NCBI RefSeq assembly: GCF_028858725.1
Contig: NC_084767.1
Span: 4,577,501 to 4,641,500 of the forward strand
Origin: Colius striatus
Taxonomy: Eukaryota; Chordata; Aves; Coliiformes; Coliidae
Reading direction: 5' to 3'
DNA: 64,000 bases
Under the pieces are notes generated by a model. That model was not told the DNA's origin. It saw nothing but the letters and a program-made list of their open reading frames with translations, and did no database searches. The translations under genes and the position numbers were made by a program. Below, in pieces: positions 12,561 to 26,116 of the stretch. Every line of letters begins with the position of its first letter. The first letter of the stretch is position 1.

Positions 12561-15500
12561 GGTTAACTCCTCTAAAGGAGTTAACTGCACTCGCCTGGTC
12601 ACACATTAAGGTTAAAAAAAGAAGAGAAACAGTTCTGAAAAGAATGTTATCTTCAGTGCACTAGAAAAAGCAAATTGAAACCAAAGACAGGAAACAGACA
12701 GGCATATGCTACCAAGGGAAAGAGACTTGAGAAGAGTCCAAACAATTATGTTGACGAAGCTCCTCAAAATATCTTTCAAAAAACAGGGGCAGAAGTTAAA
12801 AATATTTAAGGAAAACAACTGTAGGATGAAGCCATAAGTGGGGTTTTATTTGAAGGGTTGATAGTTTCTAACCTGCACTTAGATGTAGAAATGTTTGAGC
12901 CAGTCACAACTGCTTTACATCCTGATGATGTGATTCAACACTGCATTTGAGGAAAACATGGAAATCCAACGTCCCTCAGAAAGGATGTTGTGTGTCTATT
13001 TTAAAAGACATTAATCACAGCAGAAGTGACAGAAAGCATCATCTTAATTGTAGCTCTGGACTAAAGAGGCTTTGGGGAAAACAGACTCTGTTTCAAGGTT
13101 GGGAGGAGCCTGGTGAAGCACACATGTCCTTCACTAGCACCAATGCATTTCTACACAAGACAGCAGAGAGAGACTGTACCAGTCCTATGGAAAACACCCA
13201 ACACAGGAGCCAGCTGCCACCGAATCACACAGGTCACAGTGGCACAAGCACTAACCAAGGCTATGGGGGATAAGGAAATTAAAGCAATTCTCACATATGG
13301 GTGGATCTTCTCATCATCTTTCACAGTAGCTCTTTGCTTTAAAGCAGCGCAAGGTGCATTTTACATTGCGAACATGTGCTCACTCCTCAGTGTCTGGGTG
13401 CTGGGCCAAGCATGTCAGCCTTAAATGAATGGAAAGAAAGGGTAAAATCTAACACAAAGATTTAACACTTTCAAGAGGATGGAAAACAAAATTAAAACAA
13501 CAGAAAGGGGTGCACCATTGGAATAAAAACACCTCCAGTAGCGATACGCTAACCCAATTCCAATGATTATCTGTAATTGCCTTGTTGATTAGTTACTGGC
13601 ACTTCCCCTCATTCTGTGCTCACAAATCTCTGTGCTCAGCTTTCCACCACATGCTATGCACAGCAGTTGCAACACAGAAAGTACACGAATATTGGCCAAA
13701 CATTAGCCTGGCTGTTATTTGTTTCCTTGAGAACAAGCGAAACACCAGCCCTGTGGAGCAGCGCCTGGTAGGCCCTGCAGACACAGCCTTCTCACATGGA
13801 GTTAGCCAATTACAGAAGAATTTATTGGCATTTCTCTGATTTTCAGTCAGGGGATCCCTTGAATAGCTCACTTTTACAAGAAGCATTTCTCTGATGAAAA
13901 TACCATACAAACCACACGGGTTTAATTAGTCTACAAGCTGCATGGCGACAGCCAAGGGATGGACAACACTGAGCATTTATTCAAGCATCTCTACCTCTCT
14001 CTCACTTTGTCCAACCACATCCCAGTGGAGCACAGTCCTCCCAGGATGAAGTGGCTACACCCCACCACCCTTCATAACCTGGAGTCACACCCAGCTGAGG
14101 GGATGGAACCACAGAATGCATTTAATGGTGCTGTTAAGAATCACTTTATTACACGGCAGACAAGGGTTCCTCTGCAGTGCATTGCATTTTTACATCCTTC
14201 TCTTTCTAAAGGGCATGCATGCAATTGATTGTGAAAGTAAAGGCCCTTGGTAAATGGTCCCTTTCTACCACTTCTGAGGCTGTGGATGCACAGATGCTTT
14301 CCTGAGCAGCAAAACCATCCCAGCAGCTGCCTGACTCCCAGCTTGTTCCTGCTGTTCTAACGCCCAATGTGTCACCCTGCTTGCAGCAGGTGCTTGCAGC
14401 TGTCTTATAAACTGGATGGGGGAGCTGATGAATGCCAAAAGCAACCCAGGGTTGTGGTAAAGGACATTTCAAACCTTGAGATGTTCACTGACTCTGGCTC
14501 AGTGTCTTGCAGACCCATGAAGAGATGTGGAGGGGGAACAAGGAGGTTGTGTAAAGGAAAATAAGCAACCTGCTCTGCTTGCTGGGCTGCTTAGAGCATT
14601 CAGGGTCCCCAGCCCTGGTCAGCCAACTCCGCATTACCATATTGAGAACACACATTCTGCTTTTTCCCATGCTGTGCCTCATACCTGAAACAAACACTGA
14701 ACATATCCACACACTCCAAAGTCACTAGTTCTCAATTCTTCCCCTGCTAGGATGCACACTCTCCCTTCCAAAGAGCCAACATCTCTCAAGGGACACAGCA
14801 AAGCACGAGCCCTATCCTGCTGTACAACATTGCCTCCCTGCTCCCTTAACATGCCTCCTCTGACTCAAAACCAATCCAAAACATTATATCAAATGAAAGA
14901 AACTAGCAACAGCTGGCTTTGCTGTTTAGGAAAGCTTTTACACCACTACACGTAAAAACAGGGGTTTCTGTTCCTTGATTTATTTTATGCTTCAGAGGCA
15001 CCTTCACAGTAACCCTCTGCTTTCCATGGGTCCTTTTAGAGTAAAAACTGGGGCAAAGATAAGACAAAACACAGCTGAAGAGCAAAAACAACTAGCTGTG
15101 AGACTCCAGGTCAGTGCAAGACGGGGTTATTCACATTAACTCCCTGCCTCTCCTAGAAGGCTTTCAAAGGGGAAATGAGGAAAGCACTCAAGAGCATAAG
15201 CATTCACAACTCCACTTATAAACATCAAGTCAAAGGTTTCTCTAAAGCTTTCAACTCCCAACTCCAAAGTGGTTACTAGGAAAGAAGGGTTTTCTACTGC
15301 ACTATAAGTCTATAAATTACTGCTGCAAACCTGCACTTTTCAGTGTGAAGGCAAACAAATGGACTGTTTTAAGCACCCAAGAACTGAAATAACATCCTGT
15401 ATTTTCAGATGGGAAGAGCTGTCTTCTCACTTATAAATATAAATTTAATATCTCCTCCTTGAAGTTCCAATCTAAAAAGAAAAACGCAGCTAAAGCTGCC

Positions 15501-18357
15501 AATTGTGCAACAGTCATGTGATGAGGCTTTACAGACTTGACAGCACTGTTAAACCAAATGACAACAGAAAGTGGTAAAAGAGAATGTGAAACAAGGCCTT
15601 GAAAAAAGGCTTAAATATTTTGTGGTTTGTGTCTACATTTTGAATCCTCAGTTCCTTTTCCAAAGGACAGTAAAAGCTGAAGTAATTGGTGTAATAATTG
15701 ACTTTTGTCTTTTTAAATATCACATGGATCAAAAGCAAAAATTAAACAATTCTCTTCTTTTTACCAGACAACTTGCTAGACCTTCTAAGTACCCGACCAG
15801 CCTTCAACTGTGATGACTACAGAGCAAAGGGATCTTTCTCGATTTGAGTATAAGGACTTCGCTCACACTGAGGCGTGTCTGCCTTTCCCCACTGCTGTGT
15901 GCACATGTCTCCCTGGAAAGAAAGGCATTTCCCAAGAGCAATAAGCATCTTTCCAGGTGTATCAGCTCAATAACAGGGAAAATGCTGAGAATCACGGAGG
16001 GAAGAGACAGCAGGGGAGGAGGAGGAGCTGCCACCCTGCCTGCTGCCTCGGAGCAGCCAGCGGGAAGTGGGCTGGAGCAGGTGGAATTCGGCGGCCGAGC
16101 AGGGAGCACACAGCCTGAAGGCCACCAGTTGGAGATCCCTAATTTAGATGAAGTCTTCTAATGAAAAAGCAATTACTGTGCCTGAGCAGATGTGAAACAG
16201 CCAAAGCATTTCTCATCAGCAGGAGGTATATTTCTGAGGACAGAGAAGGCAGAAGAAACATGTGCAAATTTGCACCATTAAATAGATTTTGAAGATGAGT
16301 CTGTCTCCCCCACTGGTTTGCAGGAACCCAGAGCAGGTGCCTATCCTGCAGCTGGATGGTTTCATTTCTGTTCACACTTGTCCTGTCTTCCCTCTGTGTT
16401 TCAGAGTAACACATTGATGAGACTTCAACAACTGAAGCTGCCAAAACATGAGAGGCACCACCAAAACTGGGACTGCAGCTCTCACCTGGGCAGGCTAACT
16501 TGTTCCAGAGTATATCTATCAGTGCTATGCACACATGGAGACAGGAAGATATTAACACTATCTTAGGTGCAAGTCTTGTAAAAGCTAGAGTAATTGTATT
16601 CACTAACCATTTTAGCAAAGATAAACCTAAGGAGGAAACTTGGTGTCAACAACTTTTAAAAATAGACAGTGATGTGTAGAAGAAAAACCATGATACAAGT
16701 GCCTTCCTAATGCACACTCATGACCTCAGTGCTAAGTCTAGTTCCTTGCAAGACGACAGAAATGTTTGGCTTTTAATTCCTTACTTTTGGTATTTGTTTT
16801 TTAACTTAAGTAAAAACGAAACAGAAAGATTTCCCTTCAAACTGAGAACTGCTTTCTGCTGAGAAAAGTTTAGTACAAAAGAATCCTCAAAAAAGTGCAA
16901 AAAAACAGAGAGCAAAAGACTATTGGCCCCCACTATAGATGTTATGATCTTCACTACAGAAAGATTTGAGTTTCCTTAACTCATACAGCCTGCACAATCA
17001 TCTCAGTAGTACTGCTGATCATATTGACAGATATGCTTTTGATAGTCAGACCTTCCAAAGCTTTCATAACTCTGCTGAAATCTAAAATTAGACAGCCACA
17101 GTCACCAAAATACCATTCACTCTCCTTTTAAAGAGATATTACAGAAACCTGACTGAGCATTTTGTAGCCACGTACAAAAACATTCTTCAACGTTTCATGT
17201 GTGTGTAGACCATGTAATACATTACAGAAACAAATACCTTGTCAATCACAATTAAAAAGTCTCTTCAGACAAATAAGCTGCTGAGAAAACAATTCCTACA
17301 GCCTTAACCTCCTAGCAAAGGCTAAGCAATGGATACAGTAGCTTGCAGGCAAGGGTGGGAGAAGAAACCCAAGGATCTTGTGGCTTAACAGGCAGCAGCT
17401 TACAAAAGCAGATTTCATTTAAATGCTAAAAATGTCATGGTGAAATTTACTGTACAGATTCTGTCAACCACAGATTCATCAATACAACAGTTAAGTCCAA
17501 TTCAGTCACCACACAAAAAGCACTGCAAAGATTACAAGGTTCTACTGCTGGAGCTATTTATTTTATAGGAGACACATATTAAATGGTCAGCATTAAACAT
17601 CTACTACATAACTTTGAGTAGGTGTTTCCAAACTACTGTACAAATTTAAAGAGTAACTCCTGAGAGTGTGTTGACTACCTTCCACTGCTTCCTTCCTCAC
17701 CTACACCTGGCAGCTCCCTTTTGGCAATTACTGTTTTGGAAGCCCGGAAAATCAGTATATGAGGTGGATACACAGGGCCTCTCGCAGATCGCTCATTTAC
17801 AGCAGCATCCCACCACTGGCACACACATGTGCCACTTCTTAGATGTTTAATAAAGATCAAGTGTGGGACATGAGGATTCTTAAAATTCACAAAGGAGTTG
17901 GGTTTGGCTAATATTCCCATGTATTAGGTAAAAACCCTCCAGTAGATGTATTTTCTAAAAGGTGATGCACAAAGTCTGCAACAGAATAAAATCTCTAATC
18001 ATTTGAATTCAAAACCATGCTTCAACTTGACTTAGAAGTAAGTGTGATTTCACTCCTGGATAGTGTCAGGAATCCCTCTTCTTATATAGGATCTGGCTTT
18101 AATAGAAACCAGTTTATATGCCTATGTCATATAACTTTTGTTACATTGATGTCAAGTGGCACAGCCACCAAGGGCTGATACAGCCTTAAAAGGACTGCTG
18201 GCACTTGGGGCCTAAGTTTCCATCTCCAGGACAGAAAATTGTCTGGTTCCTTTTCAATAAAAGCACTGAATGCTATTTTCATCCTTAGTTACCGTTTCTA
18301 CAAAAATAAGCTACTGTGATCACTCCTCCCTTCCCTCACTCCAAATCATGCGCAACC

Positions 18358-18664
18358 GTGTCAGGAGGTTGGCACATCCCTTTTTTCTATAGTAGACAGC
18401 AACAGGACAAGGGGTGATGGGATGAAGCTGGAACACAAAAAGTTCCACTTAAACATAAGAAAAAACTATTTCCCTGTTTCAGTGAGGGAGCCCTGGCACA
18501 GGCTGCCCAGAGGGGTTGTGGAGGCTCCTTCCTTGGAGGTCTTCAAGACCCGCCTGGACACGTTCCTGTGTGACCTGATCTAGGTGATCCTGCTTCTGCA
18601 GGGGGGTTGGACTAGATGATCTCTAAAGGTCCCTTCCAAACCCTACCATTCTAGGATTCTATGA
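18358..18664 (+). mobile_element. CR1 LINE 3' fragment (young group)
   Basis: About 305 bases of CR1 run from the TTTTTTCTATAGTAG segment through the ORF2 tail and 3' UTR to ATTCTAGGATTCTATGA. It aligns to the opposite-strand copy at 21271-21590 with roughly 17 differences and one 4-base gap counted by eye. It lies in intron 2, antisense to UBTD2, about 2.6 kb from that inverted partner. Confidence 0.93.
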
Positions 18665-20682
18665 ACCTTGGCTGTTTTGTTGTGCAAAGGAAGGCAGGCA
18701 TGTACACCCTCCCCTCTCTTTATAAGCCAGGATGAGCCTGCTCAGGGTGACTAACTTTTGTCAATGGCATATACTGCTCAGCTTTCTCATCATTATTGTG
18801 TTCCTTCGCCTTGCAAAGGAGAGGAAAGTGATTATGGTTTGCTTCTAATACCAGTACAGACTGTACTGCCTGAGGGACAACTGGGGACAATTGCTTTAGG
18901 CAAATCCTGTATTTCTTGCACCAGTGTGATCTTGGCATGTAAACTTTTCATAAACCTACTGCAGTAAAGAAGCTGGAGCAAGGCAAAATGTGTCAGCTTA
19001 AATTTCCCCAAACATTTAAATACTCTCAGTCAGGACAGAATCAAGGTAATAGCATACACTAAGCAAAGTTAATAAAACACTATCCTAACAAAGGTAGCAA
19101 GCAGCAACAAAGCACACTGATTACCATCAACAACCCATGTGCCCATCCACTGTTTCTGAGCACAGGCACAGCTTTTGTTTCTAAAAATGCTTCAATAATC
19201 CTTCAAACTTACTTGAAGACTAATGCTAGAAGGTGAAATATCAGCTGCAGCAGGAAGCATAAGTTTTCTGAAGCAGTAGGTGATTTATCCTACCAATATA
19301 AAAACCTCCTCGGGGCTCCTCACACAATGAATCCAATCAACACTAAAAGCAACATTGATGTCTTGCCAAACACACCTTGCCACATGATGCTCTCATATTT
19401 GCCCCAAATCATACCATTCCATTAATCTAAGCTCTCAGTCTCTCTCCCTTCCACCTTGGACTCCCAAGGTCTTGAGCAACAGTGGGAAATACTTCGTTTT
19501 ACAAATAAAAATGGACTTCTTTTGGTAACTTTATAAAGTACAACTAATAAGTGCTTACATAGTACTAAAAAACCCCTCTAAACACAAACTGAGTAAGGAG
19601 CACGTGTGTCATGATGATCTATTGAACCACAGCACTGTCCTGAGACACAGCTGAGCACTAGAGGACAGAAGGTCCCTGAAGTGATGGAACGTGTCATTCT
19701 ACACAGCAACAGCCCCCAAAACCACAGTGCACACAAAGGGGAAGCATGGCTGCAGGCACAGCCATTAAAAGCTGCTCTCTGCTGTAGGGAAACATTAGGG
19801 CCAAAGACAGCAGACAGCAGAGTATGATGCATAGTAACAGCTTAAAAGGGGAAAAAAAAAAAAGAGAGACTTGCTGGAATCAGGAATTTGTGTTTGGACT
19901 AGGGTGGGGTTGAGTGCAGAAGCAAAGCACACCTTCCTTCCTTCACACACTGCTGTTGGCTTTGGAGGTTTTTTGCCCTGGGTATTTTGTTTAATAGTTT
20001 TCTGCTGAAGGGGAGGCAAATGCTCTATTCACAGCAAGAACATTTGAGCAATTTCACCTACTTTTCCCCAGCGTTTAAGTTAAATACTCACATCCCTACT
20101 TTTCATGATCTCAAGTGTTACACACAGTGAATGTGACAGTTCTGCCTGCACACAAAGAGCCAGCACTGCAAGACTGCTCACTGAAAAAGCATGCTGCAAG
20201 CTACAGGAGCTGTATTTTAAGGTACAGAGAAGTCGATGGCTCCCATACGCAAAGCCGCTGCTTGACTGAGAGGCCTTTTCATCGTTAAAACAGCACTAAA
20301 GGAGTTAAATCCAACACAATGGTAATTATGCTACAGCAGATTAAGTGTCCATCCAGAAATTCAAAAACTCCACTTAACCCCAGACAGCTTCCAATTAATA
20401 TTAACTACATTCAGGACAAGTTCAGCTCAACACTAACATTTCATGCAGATCCTAATAAAATGCCACACACTCCAACATTTCCTTTTTGATAGCTGAGAAG
20501 TATGTAAAACTGTTCTTCATTAAATTTAAATGGTCTCATTAATAAAATATTGAGGATGTGCTACTTTAAGACATCAGGGGGAAAAAAAAAAGTATAAATT
20601 GGTGATAATGTTATTTCTATTTTTAAATACATCCCACAGAGGCACCCAAGATAGATGAGAAGTGCTAAGCCCATCCCACAAG

Positions 20683-20700
20683 CTTATTTATTTATTTAAT
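20683..20700. repeat. (TTTA)n short repeat
   Basis: About four TTTA units lie in an AT-rich part of intron 2; low-complexity sequence. Confidence 0.6.
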
Positions 20701-21270
20701 ACTTCTTATGTGCTATTTTTAACTGCAGAAGACAGCAAAAGGCATCCATTAGAAAAATTACATTTATTAGAAGTCTTCCTCACATAGATTAGACAAGTGA
20801 GATATCTGGCTGTATGCAGCGTTAAGAAGAGATGTGGGGTTTTTTTTCCTCATATTCCTGTAGGCTTCTGGAATAAAAAAGCAATTTAATTTTTGCAGCA
20901 TCAGCTAGGCCAGAATCTGTACCTGCAAACCTCTTTCAGTCCTTGCTCAGTCCCCAGCCCCCTCTTCCCACTCCTCCACTTTCTGCAAGGTTTGATTTGT
21001 AAGTAATACACATTTTGAATGCATATACAACACCCTTACCACACCCTGTTAAAATGCAGATGTATGGGTTTGGGTTTTGTCTGCCTCAGTTGTGCAGATA
21101 GAAAATAAACCAGAGGAAAAACCATAGTCTCACAGTATTGCATCATTTTGCAGATCTCTTCCTTTGGGAGAAGAAACAATATAGGAAAAAATGCAATTAA
21201 AGAGAAGTAACGAAATTTATCTTAGTTGATGCTGATTTTCTTTAGGAATCAAGATTTTTTTGGTGAGCTA

Positions 21271-21960
21271 AGAATCATAGAATGGTAGGGGTTGGAAGGG
21301 ACCTTTAGGGATCATCCAGTCCAACCCCCCTGCAGAAGCAGGGTCACCTAGATCAGGTCGCATAGGAACGTGTCCAGGTGGGTCTTGAAGACCTCCAAGG
21401 AAGGAGCCTCCACAACCCCTCTGGGCAGCCTGTGCCAGGGCTCCCTCACTGAAACACTGAAATAGTTTTTTCTTAAGTGGAACTTTTTGTGTTCCAGCTT
21501 CATCCCATTATAACCTTGTCCTGTTGCTGGCTACTATAGAAAAAAGGGATGTCCCAATCTCCTGACACCCACCCTTTAGATATTTATAAGTGTTAATAAG
21601 ATCTCCCCTCAGTCTCCTCTTCTTCAGACTAAACAGCCCCAGTTCCTGCAGCCTTTCCTCGTATGAAAGATGTTCCATTCCCCTGATCATCTTGGTGGCC
21701 CTGTGCTGGACTCTCTCCAGCACTTCCCTGTCCCACTTGAGCTGAGGAGCCCAGAAGTGGACACAGGACTCCAGATGAGGCCTCACCAGGGCAGAGCAGA
21801 GAGGGAGAAGAACCTCCCTTGACCTGCTGCCCACAATCTTCTTGATGCATCCCAGGCTGCCATTGGCCTCGTTGGTCATGAGGGCACATTGCTGGCTCAT
21901 ATTTAGCTTATCATCAATCAGGACTCCCAGGTCTCTCTCTGCAGAGCTGCTCTTCAGCAG
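21271..21960 (-). mobile_element. CR1 LINE, longest copy in the window (young group)
   Basis: About 690 bases on the minus strand run from inside ORF2 (21960) to the 3' terminal repeat at 21271. The inner part still codes for the end of the CR1 reverse transcriptase-bearing ORF2 protein, and the 3' UTR is near-identical to the copies at 4787 and 18358. The 5' end is truncated in the usual way at a GCAG-rich point. It is in intron 2, in the same direction as UBTD2 transcription. Confidence 0.95.
21508..21960 (-). pseudogene. CR1 ORF2 C-terminal remnant
   Basis: An open frame of about 150 codons runs in from the truncated 5' end. It contains segments typical of the region after the CR1 reverse transcriptase domain: [56 protein letters not shown] and [19 protein letters not shown] premature stop (21508-21510) falls just after NRTRL, where the DNA differs from the copy at 18358 by a few bases. 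Catalytic reverse transcriptase motifs and the endonuclease are absent, so it cannot move by itself. Confidence 0.9.
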
Positions 21961-24900
21961 AAAGAAAACAAATCAAAGGAACAACGTCCCATCACAAATC
22001 AAGCTTTCACATCCAAAAGTGCCACAGCTACATTGTCAAATTGCTTATGAAAAAAATATCGTGACTTAATCTCTACGTGTCATCTTTCTAAATGGTTGCT
22101 TTCTTTAGAGAAAAACAGAGTGTTTCCATGCACTGCCTGAGCAGCAAGTTTTCCCTTTTCCTCTCACTGGAAGAAACTAAACCTAAACTCCAAGGAGGCA
22201 CCATGGCACTCCCAAGCAGCTTCTACCAGGGTTTCTGGTGGACTAGAAGACAAAATTGCATGTGGGCATTTAGGTGTTGTTTCAGGAGGTCCTGTAAGAC
22301 TCCTCCTAACTTTGTTACAGAAGGCACAGCCTAAACTGAATGTATATTTGCTGCCTACCCAGGGAATCAGTTACAAAAAATACAAAGGGTATCAAAGATG
22401 AATTTTAGAGGCAAAACAGGTCCTCTGCCATGCTCCAGAGCAGGATGGAGGACAGATCACTTCATACAGGGCACAGCACTGCTCAGCAGTTACATGGGTA
22501 AATCTAGACAGTAAGTCAGGCAAGCCCAGGACTGGAGAGTTAATGCATATGTAGCAGCTGGATTTCCTGACAGCTGTTTTCCCTTCTTATAATAAACCCC
22601 CTTGCTTTGTGCCAAATTTAAACAAAACCATGGAGGTTTTTGGTGTCACTCAGAACAAGGACAGCTCATTTGTTCTACCTGCCTAGAGATAAGCTCAGTT
22701 TGCCAAGAATAGGCATTATTGAGCCCATAAATGTAAGGCTTTTATTCATAAGCTATTCATGGCACTAAGAATGCTTGATGAGTAAGAAATACTTGATTTT
22801 CTAGAAGAAGTAGCTTTCTCTGCAGTGCAAAGGTCACATTGCACAGAGAACTATGCAAACAGCTGATGCACAAGATAAGTGTCACCAGAAGAAAGCTGAA
22901 TAAAAAAAAAGCAAGTCATGCAGTTTTGGGGGTACAAAAATCTAACTACTAACCTCAAGACCCTGTGTAAATATTCAAAATATTCTCTGTATTTGGAATC
23001 CAGCCTCAGGCCAGGCTTGGCTTGGGTAAAAGAGTCTCTGATACAAGGTTGATTCCTGACTTATTTCTGAAATATTCTGAATATTCTGCACGTGGGCCTT
23101 AGAACACAGACTACAGTCTGCCAGCAGCAGGCAAGACCCCAAGAAAACTGTCTGCTGAAAAGCCAGATTTAGAGTTCACATACTTCTTCACCCTTAAGTA
23201 TTACATTCAATGACATTAAAAGGCTAATTTCCAGGGCACGGTATCCATCCTACATTCCTCAGGCTGCCCAAAGAGAAGAAATGCGAGTTCTCTGCCTCAT
23301 TTCAGTTTTTTTGCCTGAGAAAAATCTGGGACTTGAAGCCTGAAACACGTTTACAAAGTCTGAGCTTATGAAGTAGCTATTCAAGAAACTAAGAAACCCT
23401 GTTTTCAGGATCTGGAGTGTTGCAACCAAATATCACACATTCTCTCTTCTGGTATGAGAGTAACACAGACACGTAAGTGTTTCCATCTCAGAACTCAAAG
23501 ACAGGTTTAAACTTCCAGGAAGGCTTAACCTGCTTAAACTTTCCCACTTGAATAAAATCCTCCTCCACAATCAAGTTTTTATGCCACTCTAATGAGAGGA
23601 AGCTGAGACCTAACATGTCAAACAGCTTCTTCGCATGACTTGGTGCCCTAAGTGTAACATTTCCACTCAGAGCGTTGTTCACATGTACACTCTTGCAACA
23701 TTTCAACTGAATACATAATCTAATGCCATGTAAACAGCTCATTATCAGGGTCTTGTCAAATTTCATAACCACATTATACAAATAACATCCCTCTCACTGC
23801 AAAAGTGTGCTCGTGATTCAAATTTTCATTTGTATGTTTCTGTCTGTCTTTTTGTGTACTGGCAGAAGCAGACTCAGACCTCACTGTGGGGAGAGAACAT
23901 TCACACACTAGGGGCCAATTCTGTAGGCTAAGCTGAAGTGAGATCTGGAGACCACAGTGGAAGATAATCTATATTTTGTTAAACCTGCCCCATATATAAC
24001 ATTGAGTTTTTCTGACCTCTACTATTTTTATTTTAGCAACTAAGCAAAACAATGCAGCGACTCCCTTAGGTCAGTAACTTTGGTTATCCAAACCTCTCTC
24101 ACCTACACAATTCCTGCCAGCTCACAAGCTGCCTAAGCAAGCCAGCTTCTTCTAGGACATTTTCAGCAATATACATGTTTTAGAAGGATAAGAATGCAGC
24201 AACATTATGAATTTAGAAGCAGGATATTATTTTGTTTTCTGGACATAGAATAACTATAATATGGTACTTCACATACAGCAGTGATACGTAAAATCAGGAA
24301 GCCTGTTAGGTAATTTAGGATTTCCAGATTCTGGGCAGTTTCAAGGAAAGAAACATGGCATGACAAAGAGGCAGAAAGAGAACTTCTGATACCAATTCCA
24401 TGCCAGACAACTTGACTTCTTTCTCTCTCTTTTGAAAGCCACGTTAGCTTTGAATAGGGAAATTATTTTTCTCTCTCTCTCCAATGGATTTGGCCTAGAA
24501 GGTACACAGACCTCTCAATAAATCTCTCAAAGAGGAGACCTGAGATCTCCTTGGCATTCGCAGGTTCTGGAAATAAGCAACAAAGGCCTCTTTAAAACTA
24601 CAGTTACTACAGGAACCATTTCCGTACGTGTAACCACCCTTGACAAAAACTCCCTCGTTATCAGTCAAACCAGCAAAACATAAACCTCCCTGAAAACAAA
24701 CAATGATCTGGAGAACCACAATGGACTGTCCATGAATTATGAAAAAGTCAGGTCATGTTGCAGCACTGTAAGTTTCCACCTCTCAGTGACACTCAGAGAT
24801 CCCGACTGCTCAACGGGAGCGGGAAAAAAAACTGATGTTTTACACCACAGCTACTAGTAACCTTTCACACTTCAGGATGGGAAAAGACAGATAGATCCCC

Positions 24901-25879
24901 AAGTCAACCCCTTCCAAACATGATCAACTGTGACTTGTTGAGGAAACTGAAGTCCTAAACATCCCTCAGAAAAAACAAAAAGGCAATGAGTAGTCACTCC
25001 AATGAAGACTAGTTACCCTGGAAAGCAAGGTATCTTTGGATCATCCAAATCATACTTTTTCTCTTCCAGGAGACCCCAGTCAGCACATATATAATATCTT
25101 TTATATGTGTTAGAAACAAGTTCAGTATTTGATGCAGGCCCTTCAGTTTGGTGCATTTTATGGGCTGGTGGGTGATTTGTTTTGTGTGGGTTGGGGTTTT
25201 CTAATTGTTGTCTGGTATTTTTTGAATTTCATCCTGATTGTTTGAGGTTACTGAAGCTACAAATCTATTCCATTCTTATTTTATTAACATGGAGAACTTG
25301 AACTGTATTTCTAAGTGATTAATTTCAGAAGTGAGGAGAGAAGAACAGAGCTTGAAAAAAAAAACCCAGAGTTCAGAACAACCGAGTGAAGTGGAAAGCA
25401 CCTGAATAAGTGCTTCATGTTTATCTCATACAAGATCTTACAGCAGACAGCCAGCACCAAGCTTTTGGGAAACTTTTTCCCACACTCTTCAGAAAAAAAA
25501 ATCCCAACAATTCAAGAGCCAAAGACACCCCTAAGACTGTGGGGTGTGTGTGGAAGAATCTACTCCCTTACAAAAGGGAACTGGAAAAAAAAGGAAAGCT
25601 GTGCCTTCCAGTCTCCAAGTGTTTCAAGAGCTTACAGAGAGTCACAAGTGACTACAGAGATCAGACACTTAAACTGTGCATTATGCCAAGTATCAGATCA
25701 TACATTCATGTCTTGGTCCCTCTATACATTAAAACACCAAATAGGAAGATGTGCGTACTGAAATACAAGTATTTTAAACCCTTGCATACATGTCTCAATC
25801 AATTTTCAGGTTAAACACACATCTGCCTTAACTTGCTGTTATACTTCTCACAGGCCACATCCATCTTAGATGAACCTAC

Positions 25880-26116
25880 CATGTGGTAGTGTTATGTTTG
25901 CACCATCAATAATCGCTTGTGCCAGTTCGTGATCATTGCTCTCGAAAGCGTGTGCAGCAGCCTTGAGGGCATCCCAAATCTCCTTGCGACCTTCGAAAGC
26001 TGGTGCTGTGTCCCAAAACTCGTCTCTCTTGCTTCGCAACTGTCCGTCTGTCATGGGGTAGTCACTCTTCCATTTCGGTTTCTCTTTTTTCAAGGGCTGA
26101 TTACGACCAAGAGCAA
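25880..26116 (-). CDS. UBTD2: UBTD2 coding exon 2 (residues 24-102 plus first base of codon 103)
   Basis: The 237-nt exon encodes the core of the DC-UbP N-terminal domain, including the recognisable stretches [34 protein letters not shown] and [17 protein letters not shown]. In the family this helical domain binds ubiquitin-pathway partners. The acceptor is strong: a run of pyrimidines over about 26120-26139 read on the minus strand, then CAG at 26119-26117. The donor is GTAGGT at 25879-25874. Both borders are phase 1, so the exon is frame-neutral: skipping it would remove 79 codons without a frameshift. The first codon (V24) is completed from the last base of exon 1, and G103 is shared with exon 3. 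The sequence looks conserved and undamaged. Confidence 0.96.

Larger units (their letters stand above)
923..25879 (-). other. UBTD2: UBTD2 intron 2 (about 25 kb, phase 1)
   Basis: The donor is GTAGGT at 25879-25874, and the acceptor is AG at 924-923 behind a pyrimidine-rich tract at about 926-945. The intron is AT-rich and mostly unique. It holds four CR1 fragments (3264-3670, 4787-4942, 18358-18664, 21271-21960), a tRNA-like SINE head (about 6186-6240), an AC microsatellite near 12388 and a TTTG run near 12547. A GC-richer patch lies near 15985-16130, and TTTA repeats lie near 20683. The remaining stretches (945-3260, 4950-18350, 18670-21270, 21970-25870) show only scattered short ORFs with no family resemblance, and I see no exon or RNA gene in them. 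Confidence 0.9.

Noticed and set aside
16139..16618. 159-codon ORF on the minus strand in intron 2
   Set aside because: It has no family resemblance and overlaps an open frame on the other strand, and its composition looks like translated non-coding DNA.
25866..25879. Read-through of exon 2 ending in RFI
   Set aside because: These codons lie past the GTAGGT donor and are not part of UBTD2.
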